From Acidobacteriota bacterium (GTDB taxonomy: Bacteria; Acidobacteriota; Terriglobia; Bryobacterales; Bryobacteraceae), in contig JAPKZB010000078.1 of NCBI GenBank assembly GCA_026393985.1, positions 62,001 to 126,000 of the forward strand: DNA of 64,000 bases, given 5' to 3'. A program made the position numbers and the translations under genes. Shown piece after piece: positions 34,878-43,462 of this stretch. The notes beneath the pieces are model-generated. The model did not search any database, was not told the DNA's origin, and saw only the letters and a program-made list of their open reading frames with translations. Positions within the stretch are counted from its first letter, which is position 1. Each line of letters opens with the position of its first letter.

Positions 34878-37535
34878 CAGGCCGATCTCGCGCAGCCAGC
34901 CAAAGCTGTCCGTGAGAGCCCGGTCGATCTCGGCGGGCGTGGCCGTGTAGCCGGGGACGACGAAGGCGTGCTGGGAGCCGGGATAGAGAATCACCTTCGA
35001 CCGCCGGTGTGCCCGCGCGAAGCGCTCGGACTCGGTGAAGGGCACGACGGTATCGTTGCGGCCGTGCAGGAGCAGGGCGGGCGGCGTCCGAGCGTCGATG
35101 GCGAACAGCGGGGACAGGCGCCGGGCTTCGGCCGGCGAGGCTGTGCGGTCCACCCACTTGCCGGTGAGATCGGGGACGGGATTAAAGGCCACGATGGCGT
35201 TAGCACGCTCCCGGGTGACGGTGCCGAGGGCGAGCGCGAGGTGCCCTCCAGCGCTGTCTCCGGCGGCGACGACGCGCTGTGGGTCCACGCCCAACTCGAC
35301 GGCGTTCTTGCGGATCCAGACGAGGGCGGCTTCCACGTCTGCAACGGCCGGGGCCACCGAGCCCAGGCGGTACTGCACCGTGAAGCCGATCGCCCCCTGC
35401 GCGGCGCTGTACTCGGCCGCGGGCAGGAACATCTCCGGACGGCCGCCAGTCCAGCCGCCGCCGTGGATCCAGAGCACGGCGGGCCGCGGGAGCGCGCCGC
35501 GGCGGCCGACCATCGTCAGCTTCAGGCCGGGCTTGTACTCAAAAGTCTGCGCCTTCTGCATCTCCCAGGGGTCGGCGGCGAGGCCGTTCTGATCCCAGAC
35601 CACGCGCCCGGCGCGGAGGGTGAGTTCGCATTGCAATAACTGCGTGCCGCTGATTTTCGAGCCGCCGACATCGAGGAAGCCGTACTGTCCTTTATCGAGC
35701 CGGAGCAGGGCGACATCGGCTTCGGCGCCGGGCGTCAGGTGACCAAGCGCGGGGCGCCGGATCGCCTGCGCCGGGGCCCAGGTGGAGGCGCGGATCACGT
35801 CCACGAGCGGCATGTTCATGTTGAGAAATTTCGACATGGTGGCGAGCATGTTCTTCATGCCGCCGTTGGCGCTGCCGACGTGGAGGTCGGTCGAGATCGT
35901 GTCGGGCGCGAAGCCCTGGCGCATGGCGGGGACGGCCCATTGAAACAGCAGCGAGCCCGAGCCGTGACCCACGTCAAAGAGAATGCCGCGTTCGCGCGCC
36001 GCGCGGTAGTGCGGCCGCAGCTTGCCGTCTTGATCGAGCACGGGATCAAAGGGCCGGTACATATGCGTGTAGATATCGCCGGGGCGGAGCTTGTCGAGAA
36101 AGAGATCGCGGTGCGGCCGTTCGATGTGGATGACGCCGAAGTCAACCATCACAGGCAGCTTGGCGAGGCCGGCCGCCTGCACGGCGCGGTCGACGGCAAA
36201 CCAGTCCGGCGCCATCCAGTGGGCGGTCTTGATGCCGACAATCAGATCCGGGTTAGCGGCGGCCATGCGGGCGGCCTCTTCCGGATCGAAGTCGGCCGGG
36301 TCCTGCTCGTTGCGGCCGCCCATGCCGCCGGCGACGATGTTGAGAAAGGCCAGGACGCGGGTGGCGGCGGAGCGGATCAGCCGGTCGCGGAAATCCGGGA
36401 AGTTGCGCCAGCCGGAGCTGCCGGCATCGACCAGGGTGGTGACGCCGGCGCGGAAGCTGTGCATGTCGGCGGGGACGGATTGATCGCCGCCGGCCAGCAC
36501 CTGCCCGTTGGGGCCGGTATAGACGTGGGCGTGCATGTCGATGAGGCCGGGGACGACGTAGAGGCCGCGGGCTTCGACCACCCGTTTGGCTTGGGCGCGC
36601 GGGATATCGGCGGCGACAGCGGCGATTCGGCCGTTGTGGATGGCGACGTCGCGGACGGCGTTGAGCTGGTTTTTGGGATCGATGACGGTGCCGCCTTTGA
36701 GCAGCAGGTCATAAGCGGGTTCGGCGCCGGTGTCGAAGACGGCCAGCACGGGGAGATGGTCGCTCGGGTAGCGGCCGACGTTGTTACGGGTAATGGCGTC
36801 GACGCGTTTGACCTTCCACTGGGGAGCGCGGAAGAGAATCCAATCGATACGGTTGGGGCCGACGGTTCCTTTGAATCCGTGGAAGGTGCCTTCGGGGCCG
36901 CTGGTGGCGGCGGCGGCGGACTTGGCATCGGTGAGGGTGGCGGTGAGAATGCGGTAGGCCTCGCTGCCGGGGGCGGTGTTGAAATCGCCGGTGAGGACGA
37001 AGGGCGAGGCCAGGCCGAGGCGGGAGGCGATGAGTTTGGCCGAGGCGACGCGGGCCGCTTCATCGAGCTGGCCGCGGTGGGCGAAGTGGGTGTTGAAGTA
37101 AGTGAACTTTTGGCGAGTGGCGAGGTCGGTGAAGATGGCCCAGGTGACCATGCGCGGCAGCGACATGTTCCAGGAGCTTGAGCCGGGGACCTCCGGCGTC
37201 GCGGAGAGCCAGAAGTTGCCGGAGTCTTCAAGGCGCAGCCGGGAGGTTTTGTAGAACACGCCCATGTGTTCGTCCTCTTTGTTGCCGCGGCGGCTGAGGC
37301 CGAACCAAGCGTATTCGGGGAGCTTTTCAACGATGTACTGGCCCTGCGCGTAGAACAGCTCCTGCGTGCCCATCACATCGGGGGCGGCCTCGCGGATGGT
37401 GTCGACGAGAAGGTCGCGCCGGTTTTCCCAGACATCGGGACCGTCGCCCGGATTGGGGTAGCGCACGTTGAACGTCATCACGCGCAACTCGGCGGCGAGC
37501 AGCGGCAGGGCGGCGAACAGGAGCAGGAGACGCAT
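34860..37535 (-). CDS. Secreted three-enzyme fusion: EEP-family phosphoesterase, amidohydrolase, alpha/beta hydrolase
   Basis: One uninterrupted 891-residue frame has an N-terminal signal (to about 15) and three enzyme domains. Residues 16-270 are an endonuclease/exonuclease/phosphatase fold with Asn23, Glu59, Asp184-x-Asn186 and Asp259-His260. Residues 272-660 are an amidohydrolase of the dihydroorotase/deacetylase-like type with His335-x-His337, Lys436 (likely carboxylated), His491, His524 and Asp550. Residues 662-891 are an alpha/beta hydrolase with HGGGW (691), GDSAGG (Ser761), Asp828 and His856. All catalytic residues look intact. The domains are normally separate proteins, and I know of no described protein with this order. 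It ends the GntR-linked minus-strand run and overlaps the convergent receptor gene by 18 nt. Confidence 0.9.
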   Translation of the reverse strand: MRLLLLFAALPLLAAELRVMTFNVRYPNPGDGPDVWENRRDLLVDTIREAAPDVMGTQELFYAQGQYIVEKLPEYAWFGLSRRGNKEDEHMGVFYKTSRLRLEDSGNFWLSATPEVPGSSSWNMSLPRMVTWAIFTDLATRQKFTYFNTHFAHRGQLDEAARVASAKLIASRLGLASPFVLTGDFNTAPGSEAYRILTATLTDAKSAAAATSGPEGTFHGFKGTVGPNRIDWILFRAPQWKVKRVDAITRNNVGRYPSDHLPVLAVFDTGAEPAYDLLLKGGTVIDPKNQLNAVRDVAIHNGRIAAVAADIPRAQAKRVVEARGLYVVPGLIDMHAHVYTGPNGQVLAGGDQSVPADMHSFRAGVTTLVDAGSSGWRNFPDFRDRLIRSAATRVLAFLNIVAGGMGGRNEQDPADFDPEEAARMAAANPDLIVGIKTAHWMAPDWFAVDRAVQAAGLAKLPVMVDFGVIHIERPHRDLFLDKLRPGDIYTHMYRPFDPVLDQDGKLRPHYRAARERGILFDVGHGSGSLLFQWAVPAMRQGFAPDTISTDLHVGSANGGMKNMLATMSKFLNMNMPLVDVIRASTWAPAQAIRRPALGHLTPGAEADVALLRLDKGQYGFLDVGGSKISGTQLLQCELTLRAGRVVWDQNGLAADPWEMQKAQTFEYKPGLKLTMVGRRGALPRPAVLWIHGGGWTGGRPEMFLPAAEYSAAQGAIGFTVQYRLGSVAPAVADVEAALVWIRKNAVELGVDPQRVVAAGDSAGGHLALALGTVTRERANAIVAFNPVPDLTGKWVDRTASPAEARRLSPLFAIDARTPPALLLHGRNDTVVPFTESERFARAHRRSKVILYPGSQHAFVVPGYTATPAEIDRALTDSFGWLREIGLLPLQP

Positions 37536-37547
37536 AAGAGGAAAGAT

Positions 37548-38249
37548 CTATTCGCGGCCGGGGAGCGGGAGCACGGCGCCGGTGATCTCGGCGCCGGCGT
37601 CACTGGCGAGCCAGACGAGCAGGCTGGCGACGTTGGCGGGCTGCACCCAGCGGGTGGAGTCGTAGTCGGGCATGGCGGTGCGGTTGGCGTGAGTGTCCAT
37701 GGTGCCGGGGGCGACGATGTTGGCGCGAATGCGGGCGTCGCGGTTTTCGACGGCGATGGTTTGGATAAGCGAGATGAGAGCGGCTTTAGCGGCGGCGTAG
37801 GCGCCCAGGGTGGGCACGGCGTTGATGGCGGCCGGGCTGCCGATGGCGAGAAAGGCGCCGCGTTTGGCGGCGCGCATGCCGGGCAGCACGGCGCGGGCCA
37901 GATGGATGGCCGGGCGGAGATTGACGGCGAACATCTTGTCCCAGGTCTCGTCGCTCGTCTGTTCCAGGCGCAACCCGCCGGCAAAGCCGCCGACCAGATG
38001 CACGACGGCGTCGATGCGGCCGTGCAGGAGCATCGTATCTTTGACGAGCTCTTCGACTGCGGCGAAATCTTCGAGGGCGACGGCGACGTGGGTCAGGGCC
38101 GGGTGTTCCGGGCTCTTCGAGCGGGGCACGCGATCCACCCCAACCACGCGGGCGCCAGCTTCGAGAAACGCCTTGGTGACGGGGATGCCCAGGCCGCCGC
38201 TGGCGCCGGTGATGATGACGACCTTACCGTCGAGGTTAAGAGAGAGCAT
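37548..38249 (-). CDS. Short-chain dehydrogenase/reductase
   Basis: This 233-residue classical SDR has the cofactor loop TGASGGLG near residue 14 and the catalytic Tyr-x3-Lys in YAAAKAAL with a Ser in GSPAAIN before it. C-terminal NIVAPGTMDT is also typical. It probably uses NAD(P)H to oxidise or reduce a carbonyl; the substrate is not predictable. It sits 13 nt after the sulfatase and 12 nt before the triple-domain fusion, in the same minus-strand run. The Cys-free N-terminus and lack of a signal peptide place it in the cytosol. Confidence 0.93.
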   Translation of the reverse strand: MLSLNLDGKVVIITGASGGLGIPVTKAFLEAGARVVGVDRVPRSKSPEHPALTHVAVALEDFAAVEELVKDTMLLHGRIDAVVHLVGGFAGGLRLEQTSDETWDKMFAVNLRPAIHLARAVLPGMRAAKRGAFLAIGSPAAINAVPTLGAYAAAKAALISLIQTIAVENRDARIRANIVAPGTMDTHANRTAMPDYDSTRWVQPANVASLLVWLASDAGAEITGAVLPLPGRE

Positions 38250-38262
38250 AGGGTTCGAACTC

Positions 38263-39918
38263 CTAGGTTACCTGCTTGATCTCGACGTACTGCACGCCGA
38301 GCTCTTCCCCGTTGATCCGGAGCACGGGTTCGAGGCGCCCCGGACCCACCGGCAGACGCAGGCCGGAGAAGCGGACGGTGCGGGCGCCGGCGGCAAACGC
38401 GGCGGACTGCTCGAGGCTGCCGAGTTTGAAGACCGCCGTGCCGGCCGCGGCGGCGGGAGCAAAGAGCAGGTCGACATCGTAGGAGGCCGCGCGAAGCACT
38501 TCCACCTCCCAATAGCCGATGCCCTTGGCCTCCCAACTGGCGCGCGGCCCGCGCCAATCCTGGCGCGTGAGCAGCGTCGGGTTCTCGCCGGGATAGCCGA
38601 TGGCGAGACGGGGCGGGGCGTAGCCGCCGCGCGAGGCCGCTACGCTGCGGAACCACGCTTCGGTCTCGCCCCGCAGGCGGGCCACCACGTCGGGATGCCG
38701 GGCGGCGACGTTGTTGGCTTCAGCCGGGTCGGCGTCCATATCGTAGAGTTCGACGCCGTTGACGAGCTTCCAGCGCTGCGTGCGCACGGCGTGGGAGCGG
38801 AACAGTTCCGGCGTGTCGCCGCGGTGCCACTGCGTGTGAATGCTGCGGTCCTTCCAGCCGGCGGACTTGCCTTCGAGCAGGGGCAGCAGGCTGCGGCCAT
38901 CGAGCGGCACTTTGGGCAGCGGGACGCCTGCGGCGGCGATCAGGGTGGGCAGCAGGTCGAGGTGCGAGGCGATGCGATCGATCGTGAGGCCGGGCTTGAC
39001 GCGGGCGGGCCACTGCAGGAAGCAGGGTACGCGGATGCCGCCCTGATAGACGGTGGTCTTCAGGCCACGCATGCCACCGTTGAAGCGGGGCTGCTGCGGG
39101 CCGTTATCGCTGAGAAAGACGACGATGGTGTTGTCCCGCAGTTGGAGCCGCGTCAGTTGTTCCTGCAGCTTTCCCACGTTCTCGTCGACGTTCTGGAGCA
39201 TGCCGTAGATCTTGGCCGTGACGTCATCGAGGCCCTTGGCTTTGTAGGGCTGGCTGTACTTCTCTTCGATCTGCAGCGGGGTGTGCGGGGCGTTGGTCGG
39301 GAGGTAGATGAAGAATGGCTTCGTTTTGTTCTTTTCGATGAACTGCATCGTCTCCCGGAAGAAGATGTCGGTGCAGTAGCCTTGGGCCTTCTCGTACTTG
39401 CCGTTCCGGCGGAGGACGGGATTGAAGTAGGACTGGCCGGGCGGCGGGTCGCCGGGTTGGGCGAGGCCACCGCCGTTGATGACGAGCGCTTCATCGAAGC
39501 CCTGGTCGCCGGGGCGGAGGGGGTAATTGTCGCCGAGGTGCCATTTGCCGAAGATCGCGGTGCGGTAGCCGGCGGCGCGGAGCGTCTCGGCGATGGTGAC
39601 CTCTTTCGTGTCCATGAGGGCGCGGCCGAGGTAGGTGTCAACGACGCCCGTGCGGTAGTTGTAGCGGCCGGTCAGCAGGCCGGCGCGCGTGGGGGCGCAG
39701 ACGGGGCAGACCTGAAACTGGGTGAACTGCGCGCCTTGGTTGGCGAGGGAGTCCATGTGGGGCGTGGCGAGGTCGCGGTTGCCATGCAGCGAAAGATCGC
39801 CGTAGCCCTGGTCGTCGGTGATGATGACGATGATGTTGGGCCGGGCGCGGGGGGCGGCCGTGGCCGCGGCGGCAGGGGCGACGGAGGCAGCGGCGAGGAA
39901 TTGACGGCGGTTCAGCAT
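38263..39918 (-). CDS. Tat-exported sulfatase (formylglycine type)
   Basis: The 551-residue protein has a Tat-like leader (MLNRRQFLAAASVAPA) and the sulfatase core: NIIVIITDDQGYGD with the metal-binding Asp pair, and the formylglycine motif CAPTRAGLLTGR (C-x-P-x-R), whose Cys must be modified by a formylglycine-generating enzyme. GKWHLGD and the second metal site FLSDNGPQQ follow. A C-terminal beta-rich domain, about 420-551, looks like a sugar- or ligand-binding addition. It likely removes sulfate from a sulfated glycan or small molecule. It is 15 nt downstream of the DUF6454-like gene in the six-gene minus-strand run. Confidence 0.94.
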   Translation of the reverse strand: MLNRRQFLAAASVAPAAAATAAPRARPNIIVIITDDQGYGDLSLHGNRDLATPHMDSLANQGAQFTQFQVCPVCAPTRAGLLTGRYNYRTGVVDTYLGRALMDTKEVTIAETLRAAGYRTAIFGKWHLGDNYPLRPGDQGFDEALVINGGGLAQPGDPPPGQSYFNPVLRRNGKYEKAQGYCTDIFFRETMQFIEKNKTKPFFIYLPTNAPHTPLQIEEKYSQPYKAKGLDDVTAKIYGMLQNVDENVGKLQEQLTRLQLRDNTIVVFLSDNGPQQPRFNGGMRGLKTTVYQGGIRVPCFLQWPARVKPGLTIDRIASHLDLLPTLIAAAGVPLPKVPLDGRSLLPLLEGKSAGWKDRSIHTQWHRGDTPELFRSHAVRTQRWKLVNGVELYDMDADPAEANNVAARHPDVVARLRGETEAWFRSVAASRGGYAPPRLAIGYPGENPTLLTRQDWRGPRASWEAKGIGYWEVEVLRAASYDVDLLFAPAAAAGTAVFKLGSLEQSAAFAAGARTVRFSGLRLPVGPGRLEPVLRINGEELGVQYVEIKQVT

Positions 39919-39933
39919 TGCCCCGCCAGCATA

Positions 39934-40638
39934 TCAAGGCAGGCGGTAGCGGAACAGTCGGCTGGGATCGTCCTCGGGGAGAAGATAGAGAACGCCGTCG
40001 CGGAGGGCCATGCCCTCGTTCGAGAAGCGGACGCCACGGTCGGTAAGGCCCGTGGTGATGAACTTTTCGACGGCCAGGGTTTCCGGGTCGAGCCACTCGA
40101 TGGCCCCGGCCGTGCGGCTCTTGACGCCGTTGCCGACGAGGCGGCCGCCGGTGGCTTTGAGATCCTGGAAGCCGGTGCCGGTGGGGTTGGGCCGCTGGTC
40201 GAGTAGCGTCCCGTCGGGGCGCCAGCGGTAGAGCAGGCGCGCGTCCCAGTTGCCGCCCCAGAGCACGCCGTCGGCGATGGCCACGCAGCCGATGTGATCC
40301 GGCACGGCGAACTGGGCTTCGAGCGCGAGGGTCATTTTGTTGCGCTTCTGCACCCGGGCGCTCGACTCCCGGCGGTACTCGGCTACCGGCACCCACAGGG
40401 AGCCGCCGGCCAGCTGCAGGCCGCCGGGGTGGTAACGTTCGCCGTCCTGCACTTCGACCGTGGCGAGGCGCTCGCCGGTCTTCCAGTTGTACCGGGAGAG
40501 GTAGCCTTTGCGGGTCGCCTTCTCGACGGCCGAGACCCAGAGGAAGTCGCCTTCGACGTCGATGCCCTGGACGTGGTGGGTAGGACCAGTCAAGTGGGTG
40601 ACACCGAGCAGGGTCAGCGATGCGAGTTCAGCGAGCAT
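39934..40638 (-). CDS. DUF6454-like beta-propeller protein
   Basis: The 234-residue protein has repeated short blade-like units (GDFLWVSAVEK, GGSLWVPVAEY, DGVLWGGNWDARLLYRW, GGRLVGNGV, DGVLYLLPEDDP), as in SMP-30/YncE-like propellers. The opening LTGPTHHVQGIDVEG matches what I know of the DUF6454 family. A short hydrophobic N-terminus may or may not be a signal. ATG 40638 shares a base with the antiporter stop (TAATG). Function is unknown; it may bind or process the sulfatase or TIM-barrel substrate. Confidence 0.75.
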   Translation of the reverse strand: MLAELASLTLLGVTHLTGPTHHVQGIDVEGDFLWVSAVEKATRKGYLSRYNWKTGERLATVEVQDGERYHPGGLQLAGGSLWVPVAEYRRESSARVQKRNKMTLALEAQFAVPDHIGCVAIADGVLWGGNWDARLLYRWRPDGTLLDQRPNPTGTGFQDLKATGGRLVGNGVKSRTAGAIEWLDPETLAVEKFITTGLTDRGVRFSNEGMALRDGVLYLLPEDDPSRLFRYRLP

Positions 40639-41834
40639 TACTCAATTCTAATCGGCGACTCGTCGGGATCCTCGGGCATTTGCGCGAGCGACCGGAACGT
40701 GACCGCGAGCAGGACCGGGGCGACGACGGTGGTCATGACGGCCATCACGACGACGACGCCATACGTCGCCTTGCTGACGATACCCATCGCGGCGCCCAAC
40801 TGCGCCACCACCATGCCCACCTCGCCCCGCGGCACCATGCCGGCGCCGATGCGCCGCGCATCGGGCCAGCCCAGCGAGAGCGCGCCGAGGCCGCAGCCGA
40901 GGAGCTTGGACACAATCGCGGCCACCGTGATGACGGCGGCCAGGGTCAGCGTGCGGGGATCCCGGAGCACGTTCACGTCGAGCGCCAGGCCGATGCCGGC
41001 GAGGAAAAACGGCACAAGCAACTCGGTAACCCCCTGCGCCAGATCCTGCACGCGATGGGAGACCGTTTCGGCGAGCGCGACTCCCGCCAGAAAGGCCCCG
41101 ATAATTGCGGCCACCCCGGCATAGCTCGCAAAGACGGCCAGCGCGAACAGCAGAATCATCGCCAGCGAAAACTGCGATTCGCCGCCGCGCAGCCGCCGGT
41201 CGATACCGGGTAGCACCCGGCCAACGGTCCGGCTACCGAAACTCAGCACGAAAAGAGTAAAGCCGATGGAGAGGCCGGCGGTGGTGGTGAGTTGCAGGAC
41301 ATCGAAACTGCCCCGCGCCATGCTCGAGACAACGGCCAGGACGATGAGTCCGAGAATGTCATCGATTACGGCGGCCGCCAGAATGATGCGGCTGGCCCGC
41401 ACGTTGAGCAGGCCCTTGGCGGCCAGCACCTGCGCGGTGATGCCCACGGACGTGGCGACCATCGCGGCGCCGACAAACAGCGCTTCAATCTGATTGGACC
41501 CGTAGTAGACATAGATCGCGTAGCCCATGGCAAAGGGCAGCAGCACCCCGAGCAGCGCCACGATGGAAGCCACGCGGCCCACTTTAAACAGGTCCGAGGC
41601 CTTCACCTCAAGACCCACGCGGAAGAGCAGAAACATCACCCCGAGGTCAGAAAACTGCGTGATCTGGCTCGGCTCCACCCAGTTCAGGACGCTTGCGCCG
41701 AGCAGCACCCCGGCCAGAATCTGGCCGACGATGCCGGGCAGGCCGCAACGCTCGCAGATCTCGCCCAGAATTTTCGCCGTGCCGAAGACGAGGAGCATCG
41801 CCAGCGGCAGTTGGGAGCCGGCGTGCTCACTCAT
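40638..41834 (-). CDS. Cation:proton antiporter (CPA2/KefB-like)
   Basis: The 398-residue membrane protein has about 12 helices: GIVGQILAGVLLG, LGVMFLLFRVGLEV, ILAAAVIDDILGLIVLAVV (with the conserved acidic pair of the CPA ion path) and IGAFLAGVALAETV. It lacks the cytosolic TrkA-N domain of KefB/KefC, so it resembles the minimal Na+ or K+/H+ exchangers. An upstream open frame to 41915 is not homologous. ATG 41834 overlaps the TIM-barrel gene stop as ATGA. It may adjust ion or pH balance when the neighbouring pathway runs, but that is inference. Confidence 0.93.
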   Translation of the reverse strand: MSEHAGSQLPLAMLLVFGTAKILGEICERCGLPGIVGQILAGVLLGASVLNWVEPSQITQFSDLGVMFLLFRVGLEVKASDLFKVGRVASIVALLGVLLPFAMGYAIYVYYGSNQIEALFVGAAMVATSVGITAQVLAAKGLLNVRASRIILAAAVIDDILGLIVLAVVSSMARGSFDVLQLTTTAGLSIGFTLFVLSFGSRTVGRVLPGIDRRLRGGESQFSLAMILLFALAVFASYAGVAAIIGAFLAGVALAETVSHRVQDLAQGVTELLVPFFLAGIGLALDVNVLRDPRTLTLAAVITVAAIVSKLLGCGLGALSLGWPDARRIGAGMVPRGEVGMVVAQLGAAMGIVSKATYGVVVVMAVMTTVVAPVLLAVTFRSLAQMPEDPDESPIRIE

Positions 41835-42721
41835 CGAGCACGCATCCAGGCGACAAAGGCCCGGGCATAGCGGTCCAGATTCTCTTCCGAGCCGCCGCCG
41901 AGCAGCGGCGAACACATCTCATAAGCCACGCCCCCAGTGTATCCGGCCTGGACGGCGGCGCCGAAAAACGCCCGGTAGTCGATGAAGCCTTCGCCAAACG
42001 GCACGGCCTGCACATACGGGGTGGCCGGGACGTAGTTGACGAGCGCCGGTTCGTAGCGATGGCGGGGGCGGCGGACGTAGTCGGCCACGGTGGTGTGGGC
42101 CATCCAGGGCGCCAGCGAGGCGGCCGCGGCGGCGAGGTCATCACCATGCAGCGCCGGGGCCCAGGCGTCGAAACCGGCCTTCATGTGGGGATCGTTCACC
42201 TCGCTGAGCAGATCGCGAAAGCTCTCCCAACCGGCGGCGACATCGTGGTGGTTCTGCAGCAGGAGGGTGACGCCGCAACGTCCCGCCCGGCGGGCGCATT
42301 CACCGAGGGCATCGACAATCATGCGCCACTGCGCGGAGAAGGGGGCCGCCGGGTGTTCGTACCCCGTGAAGATCCGGACGTAGGGAGCGCCCAGATCGGC
42401 GCCGAGTTGCGCGAGCGCTTCGACGTAGTGAATCTGCATCTCCCGCTGCGGGACTTCGGCGTGTTCGAGGTCGGCCGTGAAGTTGGTGTAGCCGGCCAGG
42501 ACGTTGTGCCGCAGCCCGGCGGCGGCGAGATGGTCGCGGAGTTGGCGGCGGCGGGCAGCGTCGAAATCAAGCGGACTCAGGTGGGGCCGCTTGGCCATGA
42601 GCATGACTCCATCGAAATCCAAACTGGCCGCTTTGCCGGCAAACTGCTCGACGGAAAGGGCGGCCTGCCCCCAGGAACCGGAATAGCTGACCGAGTGAAG
42701 AAGAAGGGGCAGAGTCGACAT
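41831..42721 (-). CDS. Sugar-phosphate isomerase/epimerase-like TIM-barrel protein
   Basis: This 296-residue xylose-isomerase-like barrel (AP endonuclease 2 superfamily) shows FDGVMLMAKRPHL, NVLAGYTNFTADLEH, VRIFTGYEH, VTLLLQNHHDVAAGW, KAGFDAWAPALHGDD and GGVAYEMCSPL, with metal-ligand Glu/His/Asp candidates. Members interconvert keto sugars, inosose or hydroxypyruvate-like compounds. It is the first gene of a minus-strand run to 34860 and is divergent from the GntR regulator by 36 bp. The specific reaction is not determined. Confidence 0.88.
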   Translation of the reverse strand: MSTLPLLLHSVSYSGSWGQAALSVEQFAGKAASLDFDGVMLMAKRPHLSPLDFDAARRRQLRDHLAAAGLRHNVLAGYTNFTADLEHAEVPQREMQIHYVEALAQLGADLGAPYVRIFTGYEHPAAPFSAQWRMIVDALGECARRAGRCGVTLLLQNHHDVAAGWESFRDLLSEVNDPHMKAGFDAWAPALHGDDLAAAAASLAPWMAHTTVADYVRRPRHRYEPALVNYVPATPYVQAVPFGEGFIDYRAFFGAAVQAGYTGGVAYEMCSPLLGGGSEENLDRYARAFVAWMRAR

Positions 42722-42733
42722 GATGCGTAATTA

Positions 42734-42748
42734 GCTATACTCTATAGC
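42734..42748. promoter_or_regulatory. Perfect 15-bp palindrome, probable GntR operator
   Basis: GCTATA-CTC-TATAGC is a perfect 6-3-6 dyad in the 36-bp space between the divergent TIM-barrel gene and the GntR gene. It includes TATACT (42736-42741), a near-consensus -10 for the GntR gene, with TCGACA (42715-42720) as a 15-bp-spaced -35. Binding here would block both directions, the common autoregulated layout of GntR/UTRA repressors. Confidence 0.65.
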
Positions 42749-42757
42749 ACTTTCCTC

Positions 42758-43390
42758 ATGGCGGCCGCATATCTTCGAATTCACCAGGCGATCTCCGAGC
42801 AGATCCGCGCGGGCAAGCTCCAACCTGGTGATAAACTTCCGTCCGAACGCGACCTGGCCGCCAGGTTCGGCGTCAGCCTGATGACGGCTCGCCATGCGGT
42901 TTCGATGCTGCAGCAGGAAGGCTGCGTGATCCGGCGGGTGGGGTCCGGGACGTTCGTCGCGCCGGCTACCTCCGGCGGGCAGCGGCTGCGGGATCCGCAT
43001 GAGCTGTGCAGCAGCCGGCTGGTGGGGCGATTGGCGGCCGTGCAGCTTTTGGCCGAAGGGGCGCTGCTGCCGCAACCGATGGACGGGCAGGCTTGTGGCG
43101 TGGTTAGCCGGGTCTGGACGTCCGGAGCGGTACGGGTGATCGAGGAGCAGATTTGGATTCCCGCCGGTAACGAAAAGGATCTGCGCAAGCTGGGCGCCAC
43201 GCCGCTACTGGCTTGGCTGACCGTAGACGGCCTGTTTGCCCGGGAGACGATTGAGGCGGTAGTCGTGCACGGGTCCTCGATGCTGCGCATCACCCACACC
43301 CTCTACGACGGGAGCCAGCGGGCGGTGGCGCACCGGGTGGCGTTGTGTTTGGGCGACCGGATACGGGTGCAGCGGATCATTCAGCGCTAA
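42758..43390 (+). CDS. GntR-family transcriptional regulator, HutC/UTRA type
   Basis: The 210-residue protein has an N-terminal winged helix (8-70: YLRIHQAISEQIRAGKL, LPSERDLAARFGVSLMTARHAV, VGSGTFV) and a shortened C-terminal effector domain of the UTRA (chorismate-lyase-like) fold at about 80-205 (TIEAVVVHGSSMLRI, AHRVALCLGDRIRV). It likely represses the divergent metabolic run and itself until it binds an intermediate. The ATG is 9 nt beyond the palindrome. It is 35-40 residues shorter than typical HutC proteins, the loss being in the effector domain. Confidence 0.92.
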   Translation: MAAAYLRIHQAISEQIRAGKLQPGDKLPSERDLAARFGVSLMTARHAVSMLQQEGCVIRRVGSGTFVAPATSGGQRLRDPHELCSSRLVGRLAAVQLLAEGALLPQPMDGQACGVVSRVWTSGAVRVIEEQIWIPAGNEKDLRKLGATPLLAWLTVDGLFARETIEAVVVHGSSMLRITHTLYDGSQRAVAHRVALCLGDRIRVQRIIQR

Positions 43391-43462
43391 GGTTTTTGTG
43401 CAGACCTTGGGGACTGAGACTTTGCGGCTCAGATTTTGCCTTGTGGAGCCGATACGGATCCT

